Source of the DNA: Methylocaldum sp. 14B
GTDB taxonomy: Bacteria > Pseudomonadota > Gammaproteobacteria > Methylococcales > Methylococcaceae
Reading direction: 5' to 3'
Assembly (NCBI RefSeq): GCF_002005105.1
Contig: NZ_MSCV01000041.1
Coordinates: 1-63,336, forward strand
Length of the DNA stretch: 63,336 nt
Below, piece by piece: positions 25,852 to 34,658 of this stretch (the first letter of the stretch is position 1; each line of letters begins with the position of its first letter). Position numbers and translations under genes: made by a program. Under the pieces are notes generated by a model. That model was given only the letters and a program-made list of their open reading frames with translations. It did not search any database and had not been told where the DNA came from.

Positions 25852-27552
25852 GTGCGTGTACTAGTTATTTCCTCGATTTTTGGGGTATTTCTAGTTTCCG
25901 ACTGTTTGGGAGCGGAAATCACCGATATAAGGTATGGAGAGTCGGTCGATGCGCTTAGGCTCGAGATAACGGCTTCGGATTATGTCTCGGTGCAAGCTTC
26001 CTTTTTGGATGGCCCGGATCGCTTGGTTATCAAGTTTCCCGGCGGCCGAATCAGCAGAACACTCCCCCAACCTCCTCGGGATCATCCCCTGTTTTCGCGC
26101 GTAATCAGTGGTTCAGAAAGCGATGACGATTCGCGCCTGATCGTCGACTTAAAACAGCCCGCGACTTTTACCCAGTTTTGGGAGCCGGTTTCCTATGGGG
26201 CTTCGCCCAAGCTTCTGGTGGATTTTCCGAAGCCCGCATTGGCGGCGCGTGCGGGCCAAGCGCCGGGCGTTAAGAGTGCGGGAAAATCGAGAGCCGTTCT
26301 TGTGCCTCAAGGCAAAAAGGCTGCCGGTGACGCGGCGAAAGGCAGCGAAATCGAGCAGTTGCGGCGGGCCTTAGCCGAGCAGCAACGGATACTGGATCTT
26401 CAGAAGAAAGCGTTCGAGGATCAGCAACGAAAGCTTCAAACCCTGCAAAACCAGCTCGAACGTATAGCCGGCGGTGCGCCCGCCAAACAGACTGCAACAA
26501 ACCCCGGTACGGCACAAGCAGCACGAATCAAGGACCAGCCTCCCGGACCCGTCAAAGTTGCCGATAACCGACAGCCGGCTATGCCCAAGGGTCCGGTCGG
26601 ACAAGCTCCGGAACCGGAGGCGAAGCCGAAGCCCCCGGAACTGCCCAGGATCTCGGAGACCGTAGGCGGCGTGTTGACGCCGAAGGGCCACCTGATTGTG
26701 GAGCCATCGCTGGAATACAACTACGCGAGCAACAATCGGGTTTTTCTTGACGCGTTTACGTTTGTTCCGGCCATTGCCATCGGATTGATCGATCTTAGAG
26801 AAATCGACCGGCATACGTTTATCGGTGCGATTACCGGCCGCTACGGCGTAACCGATCGCCTCGAAATCAGTGGCCGCGTACCTTTCCTTTACAGAGAGGA
26901 CATGCAGCGATCGAGAGCTGTTTCAATCGGTGCCGGAGTGGATGAGACCTTCAATGCCGATGGATCCGGTTTGGGCGATATCGAGTTTACGGCACGGTAT
27001 CAGTTTAATGGCGGAGCCAACGGTTGGCCGATATTCGTGGGAAATCTCGCAACTACCATTCCCACAGGAAAAAGTCCCTACGATGTGGACTATGTGCTGG
27101 CTCAGGGTGTGCCGGGCGCCCGCTTTCCGACAGAGCTCCCGACCGGCTCGGGTTACGTTAGTGTTCAGCCGAGTATTACGGCGCTCTACCCGACCGATCC
27201 GGCCGTGTTTTACGCAAATCTCAATTATGGCTACACCCTCGAGACTGATGAGGATGTCGGAACGATCGATCCCGGCGACTCGATAGGAGCAAGCTTCGGG
27301 TTGGGGTTCAGCATTAACGAACGATCATCCTTCAGCATCGGATACTCGCATAAGCACGTATTCGATACGGAAGTGGACGGAGAATCCGTTTCCGGATCGA
27401 GTTTGGATATCGGGGAGTTCCTTTTGGGGTATTCGTTCAAACTCACCAGAGACACCAGCCTAAATCTATCGGTAAGCATCGGAGCCACGGAAGATGCGCA
27501 GGACGTCAAGCTGACCTTGAGATTGCCGATGTCCTTTTCGCCTTTTAATTGA
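25852..27552 (+). CDS. AMIN domain / coiled-coil / beta-barrel outer-membrane protein (FapF-like)
   Basis: A 566-residue protein with a GTG start seven bases after AGGGAGGG. A signal peptide ends near SDCLGA. Residues about 22-125 look like an AMIN domain (ITDIRYGESVDALRLEI, LLVDFPKP). Residues about 165-210 are a coiled coil (EQLRRALAEQQRILDLQKKA). A Pro-rich linker follows. From about 270 to the end is a beta-barrel resembling the phenol-degradation/FapF-type transporter fold (HLIVEPSLEYNYASNNRVF; GRYGVTDRLEISGRVPFLYR), ending in Phe-Asn. FapF also has coiled coil plus barrel and exports fibre subunits. The AMIN domain is an addition that could bind peptidoglycan. I infer it is the exit channel for the upstream secreted proteins. 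Confidence 0.78.
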   Translation: MRVLVISSIFGVFLVSDCLGAEITDIRYGESVDALRLEITASDYVSVQASFLDGPDRLVIKFPGGRISRTLPQPPRDHPLFSRVISGSESDDDSRLIVDLKQPATFTQFWEPVSYGASPKLLVDFPKPALAARAGQAPGVKSAGKSRAVLVPQGKKAAGDAAKGSEIEQLRRALAEQQRILDLQKKAFEDQQRKLQTLQNQLERIAGGAPAKQTATNPGTAQAARIKDQPPGPVKVADNRQPAMPKGPVGQAPEPEAKPKPPELPRISETVGGVLTPKGHLIVEPSLEYNYASNNRVFLDAFTFVPAIAIGLIDLREIDRHTFIGAITGRYGVTDRLEISGRVPFLYREDMQRSRAVSIGAGVDETFNADGSGLGDIEFTARYQFNGGANGWPIFVGNLATTIPTGKSPYDVDYVLAQGVPGARFPTELPTGSGYVSVQPSITALYPTDPAVFYANLNYGYTLETDEDVGTIDPGDSIGASFGLGFSINERSSFSIGYSHKHVFDTEVDGESVSGSSLDIGEFLLGYSFKLTRDTSLNLSVSIGATEDAQDVKLTLRLPMSFSPFN

Positions 27553-27680
27553 CTTTCGTGAAACCGTTTCAAGCTTGAGCGTCGTATTCTTGCCGGTGAA
27601 GAAGGCGACCGGCGCCGGCATGCTGTACTTCATCCTGGACCTTTGTAGAATGGCCCTTTGACTGGGATCTGTGCATTGGC

Positions 27681-27989
27681 ATGAAAAATAATGAACCGTA
27701 TGTCGGAATACATAATGACCGCTACGGCGGTATGACGGATATCGGCCGCATCATTCGGGACGCCTGGGCATTCGGGCTGATTCCTGAATCCGAGACCTGT
27801 GAGGGATGGCAAGCGGGGGGCATCGAGAACTTGTGGGAAAAGGTTCAGCAAACCTGGGACCAGTACGGATTTTCGGTGCACAACTTTCCGGAGGAGCTTC
27901 TCCAGAAATATCTGCGCATTCAGGAGGAGGCGATTGCTCGGGCAAAAGCCTTGGGCTGGAACCCCGATCGCGATTTAGAAGACGAATAG
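27681..27989 (+). CDS. Small conserved-looking hypothetical protein
   Basis: A 102-residue soluble protein (MKNNEPYVGIHNDRYGGMTD), with GRIIRDAWAFGLIPESETCEGW and a helical C-terminus ending in acidic residues. No signal peptide. I do not recognise a family. It ends 24 bases before trxC and is co-oriented with it. Confidence 0.6.
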   Translation: MKNNEPYVGIHNDRYGGMTDIGRIIRDAWAFGLIPESETCEGWQAGGIENLWEKVQQTWDQYGFSVHNFPEELLQKYLRIQEEAIARAKALGWNPDRDLEDE

Positions 27990-28013
27990 CAGAAGCGGAA
28001 TCGGAGTGAAGAT

Positions 28014-28433
28014 ATGCACATCGTCTGTCCTTTCTGCATGACCGTAAACCGCGTTTCGCCGGAGCGGATTAGAGATCGTCCGAAATGTGGGCGTTGCCGC
28101 CAAGAAATCCTTAACGGGCAGCCGGCAAATCTGACCGAGAGGGATTTCGAAACCTATATTGGAAGAAGTGATTTGCCTGTCGTAGTGGATTTTTGGGCGA
28201 GTTGGTGTGGACCGTGCAAAATGATGGCGCCGGTGCTCGATCAGTTGGCGAGCGAATTGGCTGGGCAAGTGTGTTTTGCCAAGGTCGACGTCGATTCGGA
28301 AAGCGCTCTTGCGGGACGATTCAATATTCGCAGCATTCCCACTCTATTGATGTTCGACGGCGGAAAAGAGGTCGATCGGGCGATGGGCGCAATGAATGCG
28401 GCCAATCTCCGGAATTGGATTTTGTCCCGTTGA
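28014..28433 (+). CDS. trxC: Thioredoxin 2 with N-terminal zinc motif
   Basis: A 139-residue TrxC. A zinc ribbon at the N-terminus is formed by Cys5/Cys8 (CPFC) and Cys25/Cys28 (CGRC). The thioredoxin fold carries the active site WCGPC (Cys65 and Cys68) and the cis-Pro in SIPTLLMF. It reduces disulfides in the cytoplasm and is typically linked to oxidative stress. GGAGTGAAG lies just before the ATG. It is convergent with amtB. Confidence 0.95.
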   Translation: MHIVCPFCMTVNRVSPERIRDRPKCGRCRQEILNGQPANLTERDFETYIGRSDLPVVVDFWASWCGPCKMMAPVLDQLASELAGQVCFAKVDVDSESALAGRFNIRSIPTLLMFDGGKEVDRAMGAMNAANLRNWILSR

Positions 28434-28457
28434 TCGGGCTCGAATCGCGCCGGTAGC

Positions 28458-28484
28458 AAAAAAGAGGGCGTCCGAAGACGCCCG
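28458..28484 (-). terminator. Rho-independent terminator of amtB
   Basis: On the minus strand GGGCGTC, TTCG loop, GACGCCC is followed by TCTTTTTT. It lies 28 bases past the amtB stop. Confidence 0.88.
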
Positions 28485-28511
28485 CTATAGACATGACAAG
28501 AGGCTGCCAAA

Positions 28512-29903
28512 TTAAAGATGGTAGGCGGTTTCTCCATGTTCGGTCGTATCGAGCCCTTGACGCTCGATCTCTTCCGTGACCCGAAGCCCTATCAGCATGT
28601 CCACGATCTTGTAGGCGATGAGAGAGACCACCCCTGACCAGATGACGACGGTTCCCACGCCCCAAGCCTGGCTGATGACCTGGGCCATCATGTCGTATTC
28701 GCCGACGGCATTGGCCACATAATCGTATACGCCGGCGCCTCCGAGGTCGGGAGAGGCGAATATGCCGGTTCCCAACGCGCCGATGATGCCGCCGATGCCA
28801 TGAACCCCAAATACATCGAGCGAGTCGTCATAGCCCAAGATGTTTTTCAAGCTGGTCACCGCCCAGAAGCAGACGGCACCGGCAATCAGGCCGAGAACGA
28901 TGCTGCCCATAGGACCAACGAAGCCGCAGGCCGGTGTGATGGCGACGAGCCCGGCGACTGCGCCCGACGCGGCACCCAACATGCTGGGCTTGCCTCGAGC
29001 GAGCCATTCGGCCGACATCCAGGCCAAGGTCGCTGCTGCGGTCGCGAGCAAGGTATTGGCGAAGACTAGCGCGGCGATGCCGTTGGCTTCCAGGTTCGAT
29101 CCGACGTTGAAGCCGAACCAGCCGACCCAAAGCAGCGATGCGCCGATCATGGTCATCGTTACGCTATGAGGTGCGATAAATTCCTTCTTGTAGCCGATGC
29201 GCTTGCCGATCAATAGGCAGCCGATCAGTCCCGCTATGCCGGCGTTGATATGCACCACGGTACCGCCGGCGAAATCCAGTGCTCCCTTTTGAAAAAGAAA
29301 ACCAGCCGTCGCGCCGGCGGCTTCGGCGGCGGCGGCATCCGTGTACGCATCCGGGCCTGCCCAAAACCAGACCATATGGGCCATCGGAAGATAGGAGAAC
29401 GTGAACCACAAAACCATGAACAGCAGTACTGCGGAAAACTTCACGCGTTCGGCGAACGAGCCGACGATCAGTGCCGGGGTGATACCCGCGAAAGTTGCTT
29501 GGAATACGATATAGACGTATTCGGGAACATAGACGCCTTTGCTGAACGTACCGGCGAGCGATTCCGGCGTCACGCCCTTCAAGAACAGTTTACTGAACCC
29601 GCCGAAGAAGGCGTTTCCCTCCGTAAACGCAATGCTGTAGCCGTATATCGCCCATAACAGCGCCATTAGCGAGAAAATCACGAACACCTGCATGAGAACG
29701 GACAGCGTGTTCTTGGCGCGGACCATGCCACTGTAGAACAAGGCCAGCCCCGGAATGGTCATCAAAATAACCAATACGGTGGCTACGATCATCCAGGCGA
29801 CGTCTCCTTTATCGGGGACCGGAGCGGGGGCTTCTTCGGCGAATGCAATTCCTGTGAAACACAGCGACATGAACAGGAAAAGGGCGATCTGGATTCGTTT
29901 CAT
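28512..29903 (-). CDS. amtB: Ammonium transporter AmtB
   Basis: A 463-residue inner-membrane ammonium channel with a signal-like N-terminus (MKRIQIALFLFMSLCFTGIAFA) and eleven hydrophobic helices. Landmarks are DKGDVAWMIVATVLVILMT, GALDFAGGTVVHINAGIAG with the pore region, LLWVGWFGFNVGSNLEANG and DDSLDVFGVHGIGGIIGALG. It takes up ammonium when nitrogen is short and is gated by the PII protein encoded immediately upstream. The gap to glnK is 17 bases, so the two form one operon under the sigma54 promoter at 30354. Confidence 0.95.
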   Translation of the reverse strand: MKRIQIALFLFMSLCFTGIAFAEEAPAPVPDKGDVAWMIVATVLVILMTIPGLALFYSGMVRAKNTLSVLMQVFVIFSLMALLWAIYGYSIAFTEGNAFFGGFSKLFLKGVTPESLAGTFSKGVYVPEYVYIVFQATFAGITPALIVGSFAERVKFSAVLLFMVLWFTFSYLPMAHMVWFWAGPDAYTDAAAAEAAGATAGFLFQKGALDFAGGTVVHINAGIAGLIGCLLIGKRIGYKKEFIAPHSVTMTMIGASLLWVGWFGFNVGSNLEANGIAALVFANTLLATAAATLAWMSAEWLARGKPSMLGAASGAVAGLVAITPACGFVGPMGSIVLGLIAGAVCFWAVTSLKNILGYDDSLDVFGVHGIGGIIGALGTGIFASPDLGGAGVYDYVANAVGEYDMMAQVISQAWGVGTVVIWSGVVSLIAYKIVDMLIGLRVTEEIERQGLDTTEHGETAYHL

Positions 29904-29920
29904 GTTGTTTTTCTCCTTGA

Positions 29921-30271
<351 letters not shown>

Positions 30272-30353
30272 CTATAGAATGTGCGGACGCCGCCTTCGAT
30301 TCGACGCTGAACCGGCGAAGCCCTGCTCAGTGTTGAGGCGTTCTTCGACCAAG

Positions 30354-30371
30354 AAGCAGGACCTGTGCCAA
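30354..30371 (-). promoter_or_regulatory. Sigma54 promoter of glnK-amtB
   Basis: On the minus strand TTGGCACAGGTCCTGCTT has GG-N10-GC spacing and a near-consensus -24 box. The transcript would begin near 30343, about 84 bases before glnK. Confidence 0.85.
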
Positions 30372-30462
30372 GCTTTATGTTGTGCGGTGGGCTTGGCAAA
30401 AAATGAAATTGTCAAGATGGCAGACGCTAAAAATGCACCATCACGGAGCGTCTGATTTGGCA

Positions 30463-30479
30463 TGCACTCTGACGGTGCA
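30463..30479. promoter_or_regulatory. NtrC binding site upstream of glnK
   Basis: TGCACTCTGACGGTGCA is the TGCAC-N7-GTGCA palindrome known for NtrC. A second half-matching site, TGCACCATCACGGAGCG, lies at 30434-30450. Both are about 90-135 bases upstream of the predicted start of transcription, the normal place for enhancer sites. Confidence 0.78.
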
Positions 30480-30526
30480 TATCGACGGGAGTGCGTCCGA
30501 CTGGACGCTCACCGCGTTACTCGGCT

Positions 30527-30790
30527 ATGCTTTTCGATATGTTTGATAAAACCACTCTAAACGATCTCGCTCGGCGCCTTGCCGAGGCGGTACCGTCCGA
30601 CTTCCTCAAATTGCAGGACGATTTGGAAAAGAATTTCCGCGCAATCCTTCAAGCCTCGTTCGCCAAGATGAATTTGGTCAGCCGGGAAGAATTCGACGTG
30701 CAGACCGCCGTTCTCGCGAGAACGCGGGAGCAGTTGGAACGACTGGAAGCTCAAGTCGCCGAGCTGGAAAAGCAGATCGTCAATCGATAA
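30527..30790 (+). CDS. ubiK: Ubiquinone biosynthesis accessory factor UbiK (BMFP domain)
   Basis: An 87-residue helical protein. It has the YqiC/UbiK layout: a short amphipathic N-terminal helix (TLNDLARRLAEAVPSDFLKL), then a C-terminal coiled coil (LERLEAQVAELEKQIVNR) that forms trimers. It assists the UbiJ complex in coenzyme Q synthesis under air. The start may instead be ATG 30539, which would begin MFDKTTLND as in relatives. It lies 20 bases upstream of comM, as in many gammaproteobacteria. Confidence 0.85.
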   Translation: MLFDMFDKTTLNDLARRLAEAVPSDFLKLQDDLEKNFRAILQASFAKMNLVSREEFDVQTAVLARTREQLERLEAQVAELEKQIVNR

Positions 30791-30810
30791 TTCGAACGGA
30801 CGAGGAATTC

Positions 30811-32328
30811 ATGTCCCTGGCCGTCGTTTTCACTCGGGGCAGGCAAGGTATCGCAGCGCCGTTAGTCACCGTCGAGGTGCATATTTCCAACGGTTTACCG
30901 AGCCTTTCCATCGTCGGCCTTCCGGAAACCGCGGTGAAAGAAAGCAAGGATCGGGTCAGGGGCGCGCTTCTGAACTGTCAGTTCGAATTTCCCCTCCAGC
31001 GAATCACCGTGAACATGGCGCCCGCCGACATTCCGAAAGAAGGCGGCCGGTTCGATCTCGCGATCGCGCTGGGCATCTTGGCGGCGTCGGGACAAATCAG
31101 GAGCGATGCTCTCCGGGAGATCGAGTGCGTAGGTGAGCTTTCTCTGGGCGGGGAATTGCGCCCCGTCAGCGGGGTATTGCCGGTCGCGATTCAGGCGAAG
31201 CATGCGGGGCGTACGTTAATCGCGCCGAAGGAAAACGCGGGCGAAGCGGCTCTTGCAGAGGGTGCGAAAATTCTCGCGGCACACCATCTTCTCGAGGTAT
31301 GCGCTCATTTGAATGGCCAGCAACAGATCCCGTTCGAATCGAACGAGGGGGCATCGGTTGGCCTGGAGGAACTCGCCGATTTCGCGGACGTGCATGGGCA
31401 TTATCACGCCAAGCGAGCCCTGGAAGTCGCCGCCGCCGGAAAACACAATCTGATAATGCTCGGACCTCCGGGAACCGGCAAATCCATGCTGGCGGCTCGA
31501 TTTCCGAGTATTCTCCCGCCTTTGACCGACGACGAAGCGTTGGAAAGCGCAGCCATCGGATCGGTCAGCGATTTGCCTTTCGATCCGAGACGCTGGCGCA
31601 TTCCTCCGTTCCGTTCGCCGCATCATACGGCTTCGGCCCCTGCTTTGGTGGGCGGCGGCGGCAATCCCAAGCCGGGAGAAGTCTCCCTGGCTCATAACGG
31701 CGTGCTTTTTCTCGACGAGTTACCGGAGTTCGACCGCAAGGTGCTCGAGGTTTTGAGGGAACCGTTGGAGACGGGCTGTATCACGATTTCCCGTGCTGCG
31801 CGCCAGGTCGATTTCCCGGCCCGGTTTCAGCTCATCGCCGCGATGAATCCGTGTCCGTGCGGCTATTTGGGCGACGCCTCCGGACGCTGCCGCTGCACGT
31901 CGGAGCAGGTTCAGCGTTATCGCGCGCGGATTTCCGGACCTTTGCTCGACCGCATCGACATACACATAGAAGTGCCGCGCGTTTCTAAAGAAATGTTGCG
32001 TCATGGCGCGCCCGGCGGAGAGCAGAAGAGCGCCGACATTCGCCGGCGGGTGATCGCGGCTCGGGAAGTGGCTCTGCAGAGGACCGGAAAGCCGAATGCC
32101 TCGATGGCGCCTCAAGAAGTCAAGCATTACTGCCAATTGACCGACGATGGACACCGACTGCTCGAGCAGGCCACCGAAAAGCTCGGATTGTCGCATCGCG
32201 CCTATCACCGCATTCTGAAACTCGCTCGCACCATCGCCGATCTCGCCGGCGAGGACAAAATCGCCGTTCCGCATCTCAGCGAAGCCATTGGCTTCCGGCG
32301 GCTCGACCGTATCTCTTCGGCCGTTTGA
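30811..32328 (+). CDS. comM: ComM / YifB Mg-chelatase-like AAA+ ATPase
   Basis: A 505-residue protein. In Vibrio ComM is a hexameric helicase that promotes branch migration during natural transformation. The N-terminal Lon-like domain begins SLAVVFTRGRQGIAAPLVTVEVH. The central AAA+ domain has Walker A GPPGTGKSMLAARF, Walker B GVLFLDELPEF and the Mg-chelatase motif NPCPCGYLGD. The C-terminal block is SHRAYHRILKLARTIADL. Its stop TGA shares an A with the rep start codon. Confidence 0.94.
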   Translation: MSLAVVFTRGRQGIAAPLVTVEVHISNGLPSLSIVGLPETAVKESKDRVRGALLNCQFEFPLQRITVNMAPADIPKEGGRFDLAIALGILAASGQIRSDALREIECVGELSLGGELRPVSGVLPVAIQAKHAGRTLIAPKENAGEAALAEGAKILAAHHLLEVCAHLNGQQQIPFESNEGASVGLEELADFADVHGHYHAKRALEVAAAGKHNLIMLGPPGTGKSMLAARFPSILPPLTDDEALESAAIGSVSDLPFDPRRWRIPPFRSPHHTASAPALVGGGGNPKPGEVSLAHNGVLFLDELPEFDRKVLEVLREPLETGCITISRAARQVDFPARFQLIAAMNPCPCGYLGDASGRCRCTSEQVQRYRARISGPLLDRIDIHIEVPRVSKEMLRHGAPGGEQKSADIRRRVIAAREVALQRTGKPNASMAPQEVKHYCQLTDDGHRLLEQATEKLGLSHRAYHRILKLARTIADLAGEDKIAVPHLSEAIGFRRLDRISSAV

Positions 32329-34337
32329 TGGTCTCTCAACTGAATCCGCAGCAGCTCGCTGCCGTGACCACTTTGGATTGTCCCTTGCTCGTTCTTGCAG
32401 GGGCGGGCAGCGGCAAAACGCGGGTGATCACCGAGAAAATCGCGTATTTGGTCAAGCACGGCACCCCGGCGAAGCACATCGCCGCTCTAACCTTTACCAA
32501 CAAGGCGGCGCGGGAGATGAAGAGCCGCGTCGGCAAGCTGCTTTCCGACAAGGATTTGCGCGGCCTGACGGTGTCCACCTTCCATTCGCTGGGCCTCGAA
32601 ATCTTGCGCGAGGAGCACGGCGCGCTCGGCCTCAAGAAAAATATCTCCATTTTTGACGAGCACGATCGCCTGGCGCTGACCAAGGAACTCATCAAGCACG
32701 GCTCGGAAAGCTGGGATATCGACGAGGCGGAAAGCTATATCTGGCGCATCGGCCGGTGGAAGAACTTATTCGTGACCCCCGAGCGGGCTATCGCGGAAGG
32801 GCAGGGCGATGCACAGCCCGCCGCTCAGCTGTACGCCGAATATGTCCGGCACATGAAGTCCTACAATGCCGTCGACTTCGACGACCTGATTCTCCTTCCG
32901 GTGCTCCTGTTTCACGAGCATGCGGACATCCTCGACAAGTGGCGCAACCGGATACGCTATTTATTGGTCGATGAATACCAGGACACCAATCTGACCCAGT
33001 ACGAATTGGTTAAGTTGCTGACCGGCAAAGTCGGCCGTTTTACCGTGGTCGGCGACGACGATCAGTCGATTTACGCGTGGCGCGGGGCGCAACCTGAAAA
33101 CCTTGCCCAGCTACAGCGCGATTTTCCGCGGCTCAAGGTCATCAAACTGGAGCAGAACTACCGTTCGACCGGACGGATCCTGAAGGTCGCCAACAAGCTC
33201 ATCGCCAACAACCCCCACGTATTCGAAAAGCGCCTGTGGAGTGCGCTGGGATACGGCGATCCGCTGCGCGTGCTCACGCATAAGGAAGAAGTCGCCGAAG
33301 CGCGGCAGGTCGCCTCCGACCTGCTGCATCACAAGTTCCGCCACGGCACGCGTTTTCAGGACTACGCGATCCTGTATCGCAGCAACCACCAGTCGCGGCT
33401 CTTCGAGCGCGCGTTGCGGGAGCACGCCATACCTTATTTCATCAGCGGCGGAATGTCTTTCTTCGGCTATGCCGAGATCAAGGACATCATGGCCTATCTG
33501 CGATTGCTGGTGAATCCGGACGACGATGCGGCGTTCCTGCGCGTGGTCAACGTTCCCCGCCGGGAGATCGGGCCGACAACCCTGGAAAAACTCGGCGCCT
33601 ATGCCAACCGGCGCCACATCAGTCTGTTTTCGGCCTGCTTCGAATTCGGGCTTCAGCAGTCTCTCGGCGAGACGGCGATCCAGCGCCTGCGCCACTTCGC
33701 CGAATGGATTACCGATGTCGCCGATCGCGCCCAGCGCGGCGACACCTTCGCCGTGATCGACGATTTCATCGTCAAGATCGGGTATGAAAACTGGCTGAGG
33801 GAGACCAGCAACAGCGAAGACGCCGCCCGCCGCAGGATGGGACAGGTACGCGAACTGATCGATTGGCTCAAACGCATCGCCAAGGACGACGAAAAAGAAA
33901 AGAGTCTCGCGGAAGTCGTTTCCCGAATTCTGCTGCTCGACGTTCTGGAGCGCAGCCAGGAAGAAAACGCCGGCGACCGTGTCAACCTGATGACGCTGCA
34001 CGCGGCGAAAGGATTGGAGTTCCCGTACGTCTATCTGGTCGGAATGGAGGAAAATCTATTGCCGCACCAGACCAGCATCGAAGAAAACACGATCGAAGAA
34101 GAACGCCGCCTGGCCTACGTAGGCATCACCCGCGCGCAGAAGCATCTGACTTTAAGTTATTGCACGCATCGCAAACGCCACGGCGAAATCGTGGATTGCG
34201 AGCCCAGCCGTTTTCTGAACGAACTGCCGGAAGAAGAGCTCGAATGGCCGGAACGGCGCGCGCTCGATCCCGAACAGAAAAAAGAACGGGCCATGGACAG
34301 CTTTGCCGCCGTCCGAAGTCTATTAAACCGATCCTGA
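32328..34337 (+). CDS. rep: ATP-dependent DNA helicase Rep (UvrD family SF1A)
   Basis: A 669-residue 3'-5' helicase that helps replication forks pass obstacles. The ATG at 32328 overlaps the comM stop (TGATG). Walker A is GAGSGKTRVI, the DEXX box LVDEYQDTN, motif III GDDDQSIYAWRGA and motif V LMTLHAAKGLEFPYV. LSYCTHRKRHGE near the end fits Rep. Length matches E. coli Rep (about 673), which favours Rep over UvrD. Confidence 0.94.
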   Translation: MVSQLNPQQLAAVTTLDCPLLVLAGAGSGKTRVITEKIAYLVKHGTPAKHIAALTFTNKAAREMKSRVGKLLSDKDLRGLTVSTFHSLGLEILREEHGALGLKKNISIFDEHDRLALTKELIKHGSESWDIDEAESYIWRIGRWKNLFVTPERAIAEGQGDAQPAAQLYAEYVRHMKSYNAVDFDDLILLPVLLFHEHADILDKWRNRIRYLLVDEYQDTNLTQYELVKLLTGKVGRFTVVGDDDQSIYAWRGAQPENLAQLQRDFPRLKVIKLEQNYRSTGRILKVANKLIANNPHVFEKRLWSALGYGDPLRVLTHKEEVAEARQVASDLLHHKFRHGTRFQDYAILYRSNHQSRLFERALREHAIPYFISGGMSFFGYAEIKDIMAYLRLLVNPDDDAAFLRVVNVPRREIGPTTLEKLGAYANRRHISLFSACFEFGLQQSLGETAIQRLRHFAEWITDVADRAQRGDTFAVIDDFIVKIGYENWLRETSNSEDAARRRMGQVRELIDWLKRIAKDDEKEKSLAEVVSRILLLDVLERSQEENAGDRVNLMTLHAAKGLEFPYVYLVGMEENLLPHQTSIEENTIEEERRLAYVGITRAQKHLTLSYCTHRKRHGEIVDCEPSRFLNELPEEELEWPERRALDPEQKKERAMDSFAAVRSLLNRS

Positions 34338-34358
34338 TTCCTGTAAAATGCGCGGCAT

Positions 34359-34435
<77 letters not shown>

Positions 34436-34525
34436 TTTGAAACAAGAACTTAATGTAGTTCTTGCTCTCCTCAGAACCCTTCTCGTTCACATTTTGTTCA
34501 CACTGAACATTGAGAGAGGTTCTGC

Positions 34526-34657
34526 ATGGCCACACTCCGAAAGCTTCCAAGCGGTTCCTGGAATATCCAAGTACGCCGCAAGGGAGAGCCCCCCATCACC
34601 AAGACCTTTAAGACTAAAGTGAACCGCCCCGGGAATCGTGGAGGCTCGTTGGTTTAA
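34526..34657 (+). pseudogene. Truncated phage-type integrase N-terminus
   Basis: MATLRKLPSGSWNIQVRRKG and the following PITKTFKTK match the arm-binding N-terminus of tyrosine recombinases that insert at tRNA genes. Native sequence stops at 34619, where the IS3-type element begins. The frame runs 13 codons into the IS and ends at 34657. About 90 percent of an integrase is missing. Confidence 0.75.
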
Positions 34658-34658
34658 G

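Noticed and set aside
33111-34001. 296-codon minus-strand frame opposite rep
   Set aside because: Antisense to the Rep helicase motifs; no features.
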